From contig JAGKQI010000095.1 in assembly GCA_018806915.1 (NCBI GenBank), forward strand, positions 620,001 through 684,000: a stretch of DNA of 64,000 nucleotides, given 5' to 3'. This document shows positions 46,890-57,824 of the stretch, in pieces. The first letter of the stretch is position 1, and each line of letters begins with the position of its first letter. A program made the position numbers and the translations under genes. Origin of the DNA: Phytophthora colocasiae (Eukaryota > Oomycota > Peronosporomycetes > Peronosporales > Peronosporaceae). A model generated the notes under the pieces. The model had not been told where the DNA came from and made no database searches. It was given only the letters and a program-made list of their open reading frames with translations.

Positions 46890-49403
46890 CAACGTGTCAA
46901 AACTGCGAAGTTACAGTCAATCTCAACTTCCAACTTCATGTGTTTGAAACGCGAACGCATTGCACCGAAATCGATGAATCCTCCGCTAGGTTCCTTCCTC
47001 TTCCTTATAATTTCTTCTGCAGCTTTTTATGTGCCTCGCTGCCAATGAGCACCGACATGAGGGCTGTTTTGTTAGCCGAATAAATTGGGACGAGAGGTGA
47101 ACACGCTGGATGATAAGCCAATGTTCCATGAAATCGCTCGGTCTCATCTCGGGTCACGAGGAAGCAATCATGCGGCACAACATAGGTCTGAAGGTTTGAT
47201 GGGGCAACACAATTCATAACCCCTCCCACCAAACGCGTGTTTTTCCCGAGAAATGTGGGGCGGTGTTTCCTCAGCTGGCGAAGATGCTCTTTTGCTGAGC
47301 TTGGCTGAAATGCTCCGAAGCGTCGTTTCCGCTGGTCGACAAAGACAATCAAGTCCCCAGAGAGAGCGTCCTTCAGAGCGAAGAAAATGTCGACCCCTTC
47401 TCCATCAACTCCATTCACAATGATGCTGCCACTCGACGTCCAGTCGTTTTTTTCGGATGGGTGGTTTTTCGTGAAACGACTTTGGGGGTTGACAAACCAA
47501 ATTGTTCATTACATTGGAACACTCTTGACGGAGACAGTTTCACAGAGATGTCACAGATGTTATCGGCTATCAGCGCCCCTGGCAGAAGCTCTTCCAGCGT
47601 CACAGTCGAGCGCCCAAGCACCAGCAACGCATTGATCCTCACCGCATAGAAACAAGCACCGAATATCTCCCACGACTGCCACGGTTCACGGACGAACAAT
47701 TCTGAATCCACTAGTTTCTCCATGTCACTTAAAGCCGCTGTAAAACATTTTTCTGCCTTGCTTGTCATATCATCACTCGACGCGATACTCTGCAACAGAG
47801 CGTAGGGAACCCGAACATCGCAATCTTTAGATTTAGATAGTGGTTTGAGCACGCATAACGAGGAATCTCGAAGTTTTGACCACTTGAATTTCTTATCGAA
47901 CTCGTCCTTTTGTCGAACTTGTCGACCCGAGACGGCAAAGGCTGCCAAACGGACGAGCTGCTTGGTTTCCATTGAATCCATGTAAGCTTCGACGTACTTT
48001 GTCCAGACGTTCTCAAAGCACTTGCCGATACTTTCCAGCGTTATTGTACCTGGCTCCGAGCACATCTTCAAGTTCACTACATACTCGACAACCCATCGTG
48101 GAACTCCTCCAAGAGCGAACAAGTGGTTTTGTACCTGATTATCTTGCAGATATCCAGCAAATTTTGCATTGCTCTCCACAAAGGTGACCACTTGCCCATG
48201 TGTCAAAAGAGTCATAGGGAGCCGCTCTGTCACGTAATACGACGAATTAGCAATTGAACCCGATGCAATGATGCCCAAATCTGTCCCTGCAAACATGGGC
48301 AGCACAACCAGACCCGACGACTTCTCACACAGGAAATCTGCTATAGCTTCCACGAGTTGGCGTAGTATTGATGTGCCGGTATTTACTCCAGGGGTACTTA
48401 GCCTCTCAATCTTTTGGTACTCATCGATGCCAAGATACAGGTACAATCTCTCTTGTCCTTGCACACTTTTGCGCAACTTGCGCTCAATGACGTTGATGGC
48501 CTTACTAAACCGCAGATTATCTCCATTAGAAGGCAGTCGCGCCTCAAACCAGTCGGCGAATGGAAGCGCGCAGTTTTGGTCAAGAAAAAAACGATACAAA
48601 AGCCGCCACGAGAAAGACGCCTGGATAGGCATTGATCGCTCCACTGGTATCGGACTATATCCATTGAAGTACGGAACAATGAGACGAACAACGCTCTTGG
48701 GGTCCAATCTCATCTCTTGAAAAATCGTGTTACTTTCCTCCAGCATACGCGTTTTTCCCAAACCCGAAATTCCAGAACATACAGGTATAGGACGCTGTGT
48801 GCGATCTGATCCGATACCGCGACTAGCGTCGATAATTCTGTTGAAGCAATTCGCTGCGGTCTTAATTGCATCTTCTCTCCCAACCAATTGAAACTGTAAA
48901 CTTTCGGCACCCAAAATGTGAGGGTTTGACAATGTTTCTTCCTTGTTGGTCATCTCACTTTCCAAGAATGCGAGGATATCATCACATGAATTTACATTCA
49001 CAACACGCCCCATCGGTAATGTCACCCTGTTGCGCTCGATGGTTGTCCCCTCCGGAACCTCCACCAGCACGTGAATTTGCCGCGTTTCAGGCTGTGGCAT
49101 TTCATTCGTCTCCAACACATCCCGAATCGAATAGGTCGAGTACAGATCTTCCTCTGTATCCACCAGTGATACCCTTTTGAAACCCGGTACAGGCTCTCCT
49201 TTTTGTATCGCATGAAGTTCCTTACTTGGTAGCCATCCTGCGCCCTTCTTCGCCAGAGAGAGCTGCAGCTCGTCCGCAGGAAACTGGTACATTTTCTCGT
49301 CCTTGATCTTCTTTTTCAGGTCCCCCACCGACTGGTCATCGCCAATATCCACGGGGAACGCGTTGCCCGCCACACCATCGATCACACAGAAAAACTTCAC
49401 CAT
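46890..49403 (-). pseudogene. Crinkler effector, NTPase plus nuclease-like type (copy 2, inverted)
   Basis: This is the inverted duplicate of the gene at 10,052-12,561, with only scattered differences. The start ATG is at 49,403; the frame can be extended to 49,478 through two palindromes, which is unlikely to be the true start. CRN N-terminal motifs (LQLSLAKK, HVLVEVP) and Walker A (GISGLGKT) are kept, and here the frame is open past the point where copy 1 breaks. It is broken instead near 47,466, where an A-run is one base shorter than in copy 1, and again near 47,028, where an A9 run of copy 1 is A5. A 9-bp insertion near 47,183 keeps frame. The two copies therefore carry different lesions. 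Confidence 0.8.
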
Positions 49404-49415
49404 CTTTCCTCGAGC

Positions 49416-49509
49416 AGGCGGATTCTGGTCCAGAATCCGCCTCCCTCTTTTCTCTCTTTTCCCTCTTTTCTTGCTCATGCCAGAAATTCTGGCATGAGCA
49501 AGAAAAGAG
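49416..49509. repeat. Two perfect palindromes in the 5' leader of CRN copy 2
   Basis: AGGCGGATTCTGG with its complement around one T (49,416-49,442), and 23-bp arms around one A (49,463-49,485 / 49,487-49,509; centre CCAGAAATTCTGG). Copy 1 lacks both and instead has a simple leader with the initiator element. The second palindrome contains GCTCATGCCAGAATTT (minus strand), close to an oomycete initiator. Both stems share the TTCTGG core. Confidence 0.85.
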
Positions 49510-49993
49510 AGAGAATTTCCGAGCGTATTTAAGCGGAGATAACTCTAACAGTTAGGGTAACCGTTAGTGGACCTCAAACCTACACAAAAGAGTCTCCGCG
49601 TCCATTTGTGCAGACGAAAGGGCTTATACCAAGGTTTTTCTCTGAGGTTTTTCTTATCCCAACTTTGCTGGTCGCACCCACTTAACCCAATTAGGGCCGA
49701 GGTTTATTCTGTATTAGACAGAATAAGCGAATATCTTACTTAAACTATAGTTGGAAGATTGCAACAGTTTATCTGTTGTAAGCCCTAGACGCTGCGCGCT
49801 GATTCAAAAACACTGCATTTTCGCACAAAGCCGTTGCAATGTATCCACCACATGGCTTTTTCAACGACCGAGACATGATAGCTCACGATCAAAAAACCTC
49901 TTTATTTAAAATCCTTCTCAATACGATCAAGGTTTCTGATCGCTTTCGCGACGAGTGGCGGATGTGTACCCGCGCCACGCGGCGCCGCGCGCG

Positions 49994-50066
49994 CTCACCA
50001 AATTTTCGGCTAGTTCTAGACTTACACAGAAGTAAGTAGGCTAGAACAAGCCGAAAGTTTGGTGAG
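49994..50066. repeat. Hairpin downstream of piggyBac 1 transposase
   Basis: CTCACCAAATTTTCGGC..CTAG arms with a complementary GCCGAAAGTTTGGTGAG lie about 85 bp after the stop codon. A matching hairpin follows the transposase of element 2. Possible 3'-end or terminator structure. Confidence 0.65.
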
Positions 50067-50149
50067 CAGGAAGAGCTCTGAATGGTACGTAAAATGCAGA
50101 TGCTATTTGTTTCAGTTAGCTAGCTACTGACATCCTCCCACGACAACGC

Positions 50150-53099
50150 TTAGCTACTATAATCAGTATCCTCACCGTTCATGTTGCTGTTGTAGTCCTC
50201 CCCGCGTTTTCGCTTCCTGAAGCGAATTTTCTTTCGTAGATGAGAAGGAATTGCTGTTCCACTTCCCCATGTTCCGTGCCACACCTGGCTGCACGTCAGC
50301 GTGTTCCCGGTTTCCGTGCGTCGGACGGTGTTACAAAGCGGCACGTATCCTCCCATGCTGCTGCTGCACTCACGACAATAGAAGCGGTTCTCAAAACTCT
50401 TGACCTTAGGTGGGCTCAAGGCGGAGCACACCTTACAGAGAAACTGGCGGCTCTTCTTGTCCCCCTTGCGCATTCCAGATTTTGCCTCGTAGAGCTCTTT
50501 GGTGCTTCGTAAGACGTGCTCTCGGGTTTGCAGAGGGGTGTTGGCCAAATCTTCACCGTACTGGTTTGTGCGGAAACTTACTGCATTTACTGCGAGCAAC
50601 TCCATGTGAAGACGTCTCATGTACTCGGCATGTGTAGGCACGCGCTCCCCTTTGCGCTTCATCGCTAGCCTGTGTAGGATAAAGCCGTTGACCACTGCCA
50701 TGTCGACGAAGGCAAAAAATAGCTGCCGATAGTACTTTTTGAAAGCGACGCATCGCTGGATAGAGTAGCGCTGCAGGCGGATCTGGTCGTGGGTATCAAC
50801 CCCACCCATGCCAGAATGGTACTCAGCAACGAGCTGCGGACATGACACCTGCGTGACAGCCCCCGTCCTTTTGTCCTTCCTCGTTACATGCGTCTGCTCT
50901 GTGGAATATCCTGTGGCAATCATGTGGACCGGGCTCGAGTCCATCCATGCTGCGGCGACAAGCTGCGGGTATTTTCTGGCATGGGCAATTCGGTACGTCC
51001 CTCGAGGCATGTACTGGGGTCTCTTCTTCTGCTTGAACATGAGCTGTTTTGGCCACCCCATCGGTCACTACGTTGCGTCCCAACATAGTAGAATCCCAAC
51101 GATAGCAGCGAGAGCGCCAGCGCAGGTGAACTGTAGAAGTTGTCGGCTATAATCAACCGCTGCTTTGGTAGCCCATCGAACGCCTTGGTGATATTGCGGA
51201 TGACAGCCCTTTGAGATGCCCCTTCACTCTTCTTCTTGTCAGGCTCAGCACCAAGATAAACTTCAACTATGTAGTACACAGAATAAAGAAAACGGTAGCG
51301 TCAACATACTCTGTATCATACGGAGTTGGGACAGAATAAAATATAATACAACACGTGGTATTCTGTCAGCAACTGAATAGCACATACAAACCTTGCACAC
51401 TATCCACTGACGGCGCAGCAAGTCATGTAGCACTTGGTACCATATTTATGAGGCTTCTCCTTGTTGTAAGTCCGCATAGGATTGTATTGACTCCGATTCG
51501 GGATGGTTCCTTCGTCGAAGCTCACACGAGCGCCGAGACGATATCCCCGACGAAACGTTTTCTCGATCACTTACAGGACGGGACGGATCTGGAACGCCTT
51601 GTCGGTGGTCCTGTCGCCGATGGTGGTGCTTGTAAAATGGAGGAAACGTGTGATCGTTCTGAATCTCTCGCGCTTCATGTATCTTCCAAAGGTACCCCGC
51701 GGAACAGCACCCTCTTCGTTGACGGACCAGTGCTTAGCCAAGCCGTCCGTGTGCCCACACAGCATCCGGGCCACAAGCAGTCCGATGACATGCAATATTT
51801 CGTGCTCTTGAATTGGTTTCTGCCTCTCAAGCTTGTCGATTATATCTTTGAGATCTTCAACGTATTTCTTCGGATTGTCTGCTTGGGCTGCCAGCTGACG
51901 CTCACGCGTTTGCTGAGCGATCGCGGGAATACTTCGTTGTCGATAAGCTTCCGACTCCAGCGCAATTTTTTCCATAGCGACTTGGGCAAAAAGTAAAAAA
52001 AACATTCCAATCGGCGACTCAGCAAAAGCAGCGGCGGATTTAGTAGTTCCCCATCTACCATTGTATGAAGCAGCTCCATCCAGTTTTAACTCGGTTGTAT
52101 CATATTCAATACAGAATAAGTTAGACAGTGGCTACGTTTATTCTGTATATGACAGACTTACCGCAGTGGTCTTGATCGTACAATTCCCACCCGGAACTAG
52201 CAAGCTCACGCATTTCCGCATCGTCCTGCTGAAAGCCCACGCTTACGTCCTCGAATTCTGGGTCTGACTCGACTTCATCAACTAAGTCTTCTTCTTCTTC
52301 ACCTTCATACTCGCTAAAAGCAGAGCTCTCTTCGTCTGACTCAGCGCTACACAAGAACGATTCATCGCTTAGATTGACATCATCCACGTCAACGGGCCCG
52401 AAGAGATTCTCGGCACGGAAGGCTTCCATGAAGTCGTCCCGATCAAAAGCATCCAGTCCCGGCTCGTCCTCAGTCTTTATCTCACATTGATGACAACTCG
52501 TTGCGTCAAAGCAGCGGTTCCACTATCATCAGTCGCTTGATCTGTAGCACCCAGCGTAGTCACGACGACACCGACGACTTGTTCTGCAGTATCCACCGTA
52601 TCATCACTCGCACGATCCACTTGTTCTGTAGTAGCCAGAGTAGCGGAGATGACACCGTCGACTTGTTCTGTAGCATGTGTCGCAGTTGAGTCAACAACAA
52701 GCACTGGATCTGTAACAGGTGGTTCAGGATGACGTCGTCGAACAGCAGCATAGGCAGCCAATTTTTCCCATTGGAGGCTTGGGCGCTTGGATTGAGCTTC
52801 TTCGGCGGGGCTGGGGCGGGGCTGGCGGGAACAAGCCTTCCTTCATTGCGTATGCCCATAGCGCCTTTGTTCCTAAGGTGTACATATCATCAGGACACGA
52901 TGTAATACATTCGCAAACAACCAGACGTACCGACGAAGTACTCGACGTTGGCTTTGTCCTTCTGTAGCTTGCCTTTCACCCCCGGCTTGACATAGGTGTG
53001 GCCCGAGCTGAGACCCGAAGGGCGTCTCACCCGCCACCCGTCCTTGAGGAGAGAGCTCCACAAGCGATTGAACTCCTTGGGGTCGATCCAGTCCGGCAT
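50150..53099 (-). pseudogene. PiggyBac transposase 1 (multi-exon, at least one frame break)
   Basis: Exon 1 starts at ATG 53,099 (FNRLWSSLLKDGWRVRRPSGLSSG, YVKPG..YFVG). An intron (52,873-52,930) leads to TKALWAYAMKEGLF. A Thr/Ala/Gln-rich spacer with repeated ATEQVD and an acidic domain (FSEYEGEEEEDLVDE) follow. After an intron near 52,090-52,170 comes the DDE_Tnp_1_7 core: HEILHVIGLLVARMLCG, SFDEGTIPNRS (Asp 1), RLIIADNFYSS (Asp 2), GMGGVDTHDQIRLQRYS (Asp 3). It ends with a Cys-rich zinc domain (CKVCSAL..CRECSSS) and a basic tail, stop at 50,150. One base is missing near 51,062 compared with element 2, and the Thr/Ala spacer also changes frame. The catalytic Asp triad is present. Confidence 0.75.
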
Positions 53100-53100
53100 C

Positions 53101-53113
53101 TTGAAATGAGTGG
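53101..53113 (-). promoter_or_regulatory. Initiator-like element of piggyBac 1
   Basis: CCACTCATTTCAA on the minus strand immediately precedes the ATG at 53,099 and fits the core of the oomycete initiator. Confidence 0.4.
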
Positions 53114-53588
53114 CGAGAGAGGGAGAGGGGATGCGGTGATGAAGGGCTTATGATAGAATTATGAAACCTCCCGCCCATTTATACAGTATTTTCTATGCCT
53201 GCGGGAAAATACCCGTCTATCTCCCCCGCACCGATCTGCAATGATAAAAAGCCGCTACCCCACAAATACAAAATACCATATGCGAGGAATTGCGTGGGAC
53301 CTTCTTGTGCCTAACCTCTCGACACATTACCACCTGCAAAATTGATTATTCTGTCGAATACAGAATACGGCCTTTATTAGGTTAACCCCTCTAAAGCGCT
53401 GCTCTGTATCATACAGATTAAGCAGTATGATAAGATTTAATATTTGGCTATCTTGCCATCAAGGTTTTCATCCGTTTGTATTGGGTAGAGACGCGATGAT
53501 TATCCTGGTGGAGTATGCTGGGAAGATAGGTAGTGATTATTCACCCTCCATAAAAATACGATATAAATCCGCAAGAGGTTTGACAACC

Positions 53589-53605
53589 GTTCATTTTGCG
53601 ATTTT
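53589..53605 (+). promoter_or_regulatory. Initiator-like element of piggyBac 2
   Basis: GTTCATTTTGCGATTTT matches the oomycete initiator consensus closely and lies 17 bp before the ATG at 53,622. Confidence 0.5.
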
Positions 53606-53621
53606 TTTCTTCATCTCAACG

Positions 53622-56517
53622 ATGAACGCGCCGAACGAGAAGCCTTTCAAGCAACTGTGGAGAGACCTGAGTAAAGCTGGATAGAAGGCCCGGAAGCGAC
53701 GAGGTCTCAGTGTCGATTACACATACGTCAAACCTGGGATTCGTGGGCGGTTGGACGCCTCACAGCGCAGTGTGGACTATTTTATCGGTACAATGTTCTG
53801 TATGCACGTCTCTACCATTGTCACTGACTTGGAACATATTTTGTCGACAGGGGAAAACGAATTGATGGCTTTCGCGCGAAAGAATGGACTGCTGCTGTTG
53901 TTACCACTGTCAGTTCCTACTGTAGACGCTGTCACCCCTACGTTGCTACCACTCGCCGCCCCAGAGCCCGTGCCTTCGCCGTCCCTCCCGTCTTCTGCGA
54001 ATGGCGTTGGTGGGTCACCCATTCAGCCGACTGCTCGAGAAGAATCTGCAACGCACTTAGCTCAGGAGCATTCGTTGGACACGTCATCTCCTATTGCTGT
54101 AACATCTGCTCCGGATGTTACAGAAGAAGGTGTGGGTACTACAAGCCCTATTCTGTATCCTACAGAACAACCTCTTGCGGGAAAAGGGGTTAGTACGGGG
54201 CATGATAGCGACTACCTGGAGTTGTTTGACGGTGAACACTTTATGGATGCGTTGCGGACGGAAACCCTTTTTCTGTTGCTGCGGACGACATCAACTTATG
54301 TGACAGGCGTGACGCGGTTGCTGAGGATGAAGATGCTGCAGTCAGTGACGAAGAACTTGGAGTTCCGACGTTGCTCGCAGTGGAGTACGACAGTGATATC
54401 GAGTCTGACAGTGGTTTTGAGGACGAAAGCGAGTTATTCGAACAGGACGACAGTGCAATGAGAGAGCTTGGAGTGAGTGGGTGGACAATCTACGATGAAC
54501 ATTAATCCAGTAAGTCAGTATTATACAGAATACGAATACGTGCATCAATCTAATTCCGTATCTTATCCTTTTAGGTGATTTACAAATACCTGGAGCGACC
54601 GATCTGTATGGAGGTTCTTATGGACCGACCAGGTCTGCAGCAGCTTTTGCTGAGTCGCCATTGGGTATGTTCTTTTACTTCATGCCGAAGAAGCTATGGC
54701 TTCACATCGAGAAAGAGACAAATGACTATCGGCTGGAGTGTATACCCGTAGTTGCCAAGCAGCAGCGCCCGAAGCAGCTGCTGGCTCAAGCAAAGGATCC
54801 TCGGAAGTCTGTACAATCTATCGAGGAGCTGGAGGAGAAGCTGCGTCGCGCGAAACCGGTCAAGGCACATGAAATTCTTCACGTGATCGGGCTCTTGATC
54901 GCGAGGACGCTCTGCGGACATGCAGACGGTCTTGAGAAGCACTGGGCCACGTGTGAGGATGGAGCAGTACCTCGTGGTACCTTCGGCAGATTCATGAAAC
55001 GGGATCGATTCAAGACTATTACACGTTACCTCCATTTCGCCAGTAATACATCCAGTACTGCGGCGACCGATAAGGCGTGGAAGGTGCGTCCTGTCCTGCA
55101 AGTGATTGAGAGAACATTTCGGCATGGATATCGACTGGGAGCACGGGTCAGCTTCGACGAGGGAACGATTCCGAACCGAAGCAAGTTCAATCCCATCCGA
55201 GTTTATAACAAGGACAAGCCGCATAAATATGGAACCAAGTGCTACATGACGTGCTGCGCAGACACGGGTTATTGCTCCAGGTAAGAGCATATTCAGCCGA
55301 TACAGAATTGCATATTCTGTACATACAGAGTACGGATGCTGTATCATACAGAACAAGTGCTATCTACTAACACAATGCTGTATGGCGTAATATTTGCTAT
55401 GCTGTATTCTACAGAGTTGAGCTTTATCTTGGCAAGGAAACCAGTGCTGGACTGCAAAAGGCGTGGCTCAGAGGGCTGTGATTCGCAATGTTACTAAAGC
55501 TCTCGCAGGTTAACCCGGAAAACGATTGGTCATTGCAGACAATTACTACAGCTCATGCGCTCTAGTGTTGACACTGCTTGAGAAGGGCTACTAATACGTT
55601 GGAACCCACCGTAGTGATCGACTGGGGTGGCCTCGCTCCGTGCAGTTCCCCCAAAAAACGCGCCCAAAGGGGATGCCTCGAGGTGCATATCGCGTCGCTC
55701 ACGCAAAACAGCTTCCAGGGTTAGTGGCAGTGGCATGGATGAACTCAAAACCTGTCAATATGATCGCAACTGGCTGTGCAACAACGCAAACGACTGTCCT
55801 ACGCAGAGATAAAGGCCGGAGCGAAAGGTCTATCGTCCCGTGCCCGTAGTTGGTAGCTGATTACCATGCCGGCATGGGAGGTGTTGATTACCACGATCAA
55901 CTGAGGCTTCAAAGGTATTCAATTCAGCGATGTGTGGCCATCAAGAAGTACTATCGACAGTTATTTCTAGCGTTCGTCGACATGGCAATTGTCAACGCGT
56001 TCATCCTGCACAAAGAGGTGCTTCAGAAGAAAGGAGAGCGAGTTCCCACTCGCGCTGAGTACATGCGCTGCATGTGGAGCTTCTGAATGTATCCAAAGTC
56101 ACGCTGCGAAGCAACATCAACGCGGAGGATTTAGTGACAGTGCCTACGCCAGCGGGCGACCACACGCTTCTGAACACCGAAGATATGTACGAAGGTGGGC
56201 GCGACGTAAAGAGGCACCAGCTCCTCTGCAAAGTTTGCTCGGCCATGGCTGCACCCAAAACGAAAAGCTACGAGAGCAGTTATTACTGCCCCACCTGCAC
56301 GGAACTTCGCGGAGGCTACGTTCCTCTCTGTAATCGCGTCCGTCGAGAGGCGTCTGGCAATACGTTGACGTGTAGCCAAATTTGGCATCAATCGTGGGCA
56401 TATGGAACAGCAATCCCTCCCCATTTCAAGCAGATTCGCTTCCGTGAGCGCAAGCACAAGCGCACGCGCACTGAGGAGAAGAAAGAGGAGAACAACACCA
56501 GTGAGAATAGTGATTAG
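53622..56517 (+). pseudogene. PiggyBac transposase 2, decayed
   Basis: The architecture is the same as element 1: N-terminal module (FKQLWRDLSKAG, then TAG instead of Trp, YVKPGIRGRL, YFIGT), variable spacer, acidic region (ESDSGFEDESELFEQDD) reached only after removing one T near 54,270, an intron near 54,507-54,575, and the DDE core at 54,661-55,284 (HEILHVIGLLIARTLCG; SFDEGTIPNRS). A further intron with palindromes is at about 55,282-55,415. The rest is split by several stops (VIADNYYSS; GMGGVDYHDQLRLQRYS). A Cys-rich end (CKVCSAM..CPTCTEL) stops at 56,517. At least five lesions make it non-functional. Confidence 0.8.
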
Positions 56518-56551
56518 AACAGTCAGTGAGTTGAGATTCGAACCTTATTGC

Positions 56552-56639
56552 TTCACACACCAAATTTTTCGGCCAGCTCTATCCTAGTTCTTCTTCACTT
56601 CTGTCTAGTCTAGAACTGGCCGAAAATTTGGTGAGTGAA
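56552..56639. repeat. Hairpin downstream of piggyBac 2 transposase
   Basis: TTCAC..ACCAAATTTTTCGGCCAG pairs with CTGGCCGAAAATTTGGT..GTGAA, starting about 35 bp after the stop codon. The stem sequence resembles that of element 1, although the coding regions differ widely. Confidence 0.65.
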
Positions 56640-56944
56640 TCGCATGGCACTTGCCTCCCTCCTCCAAACGTGTGGGCGCGAAACATGGCGCCAAAATCAG
56701 TTTTCAATCAATTTAGGCGGGATATTTGAACTCTGAGGTGATGTGCTGATTTGTATAGCCAATCAGGAAACGTAAATGTGTCAGCTGGCTTCAAAATTGC
56801 AACGTTTCTACTACATCTCGCAGCACCTTCGCCACAAGCAGGCTTACAACAGAATATGTATGAGAGTTTTATCAAGCATACTATAAACCCAATATAGTCT
56901 AATTCTGTATGATACAGAATAAAACCTCGCTTTAGAGGGGTTAA

Positions 56945-57480
56945 TCTATTTCTAATCTGCTTTCGTGTAGAGAATTGATTGGTAGAAATCCGTTAGTTTC
57001 TACTAATAACATGCTTCCCCTCGGAATCTTCTCAAATAGAGGCCCCTTGTCAATCTAGCGTCATCATTTTCATCCAATTATAGAGAGAACATATTTATAA
57101 AGGTTTTAAGAAACAGAATCTGTATCGTTTTGTCCGTTTCCATTTTATTCATTTTGGAGGTTGTTATCTTACTCAGGATCCTGATTTTTATGAGGCAAGC
57201 ATGGTGATATTCACGTCGTTTTAGCCAATAGGTGTCGTTTGCGGATTTCTCCCCTGGAACGATGATGAGCATGGCGGGAGGTCTTCCTTGCCGCCATTGG
57301 TCGCCAAGCGTTGATTTACGAGAGGGGAGTGCAACCGGCAGGTCACATTTTAGTGGCTTGACGACCTTTTATTGCAAGGTAAATATGTGAAATATGCTTC
57401 CGGAAGCGTAAAGTGTGCTGGCTGAACTAGATTATACAGTTCTCTACTACGAGCTATCAAGGGTAAGCAGAAGGCATCCG
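56945..57480. other. No gene recognised
   Basis: AT-rich DNA outside piggyBac 2. No coding frame, terminal repeat or RNA gene is supported. Confidence 0.4.
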
Positions 57481-57487
57481 TTGGCAG

Positions 57488-57700
57488 ATGACAGGAAAGA
57501 ACACAGCACACTCGCTGGTGTCGTCGAAAGTGGATTTATATCCGGAAGAGCTGCGTTCGGAGATTGATGGGCTCAGCACGTGGGTTTGTAACACCTTCAG
57601 CAACGGTGTGTACAAGTGTGGGTTTGCGTCAACGCAGTAGGCATATGATGAGGCAGTGGAGAAGCTGTTTGAGCGTCTAATGTGCGTGATACGCCAGGCC
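57488..57700 (+). pseudogene. Glutathionyl-hydroquinone reductase (Xi-class GST) fragment
   Basis: The frame from 57,488 reads VDLYPEELRSEIDGLSTWV, then NGVYKCGFASTQ, a TAG at 57,638-57,640, and AYDEAVEKLFERL. This is the conserved block that follows the active-site domain of S-glutathionyl-hydroquinone reductases, where the stop replaces a Glu codon (TQEAYDEA is usual). Only about 65 codons remain, with neither the catalytic Cys region nor the C-terminus. It is intronless, joined on both sides to unrelated DNA. Confidence 0.65.
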
Positions 57701-57824
57701 GGCAGCAGTCGACGCAGCACCTGCACTCCGTCTCACGACAAGGCGTGATCCTCTAGCTGACAAGGCGTCCGCAAGGTCGGACACGTTCTCGAGCGTAAAG
57801 CGGCAACTTTAACGACTCTCGTGT

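Larger units (their letters stand above)
49686..53381 (-). mobile_element. PiggyBac-like element 1
   Basis: It is bounded by TTAA at 49,682-49,685 and 53,382-53,385. The ends are imperfect inverted repeats (CCCAATTAGGGCCG at the left; CCTAATAAAGGCCG read inward from the right) followed on both sides by TATTCTGTAT..ACAGAATA palindromes (49,704-49,724 and 53,347-53,367). TTAA targeting is specific to piggyBac. The transposase is on the minus strand. The right-hand TTAA is shared with element 2. Confidence 0.8.
53386..56940 (+). mobile_element. PiggyBac-like element 2
   Basis: The ends are perfect 13-bp inverted repeats CCCCTCTAAAGCG (53,386-53,398 and 56,928-56,940) with TTAA at 53,382-53,385 and 56,941-56,944. 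TTCTGTAT..ATACAGA palindromes lie just inside both ends (53,402-53,418 and 56,901-56,922). The size is 3555 bp. The termini differ from those of element 1, so the two belong to different subfamilies. Confidence 0.88.

Noticed and set aside
49404..49478. N-terminal extension of CRN copy 2 by 25 residues
   Set aside because: It is encoded by two palindromes absent in copy 1; the conserved CRN start is the ATG at 49,403.
53427..53684. Independent 85-codon gene before piggyBac 2
   Set aside because: Its last third is the transposase N-terminus cut by a premature TAG; the rest lies in the element's upstream region.
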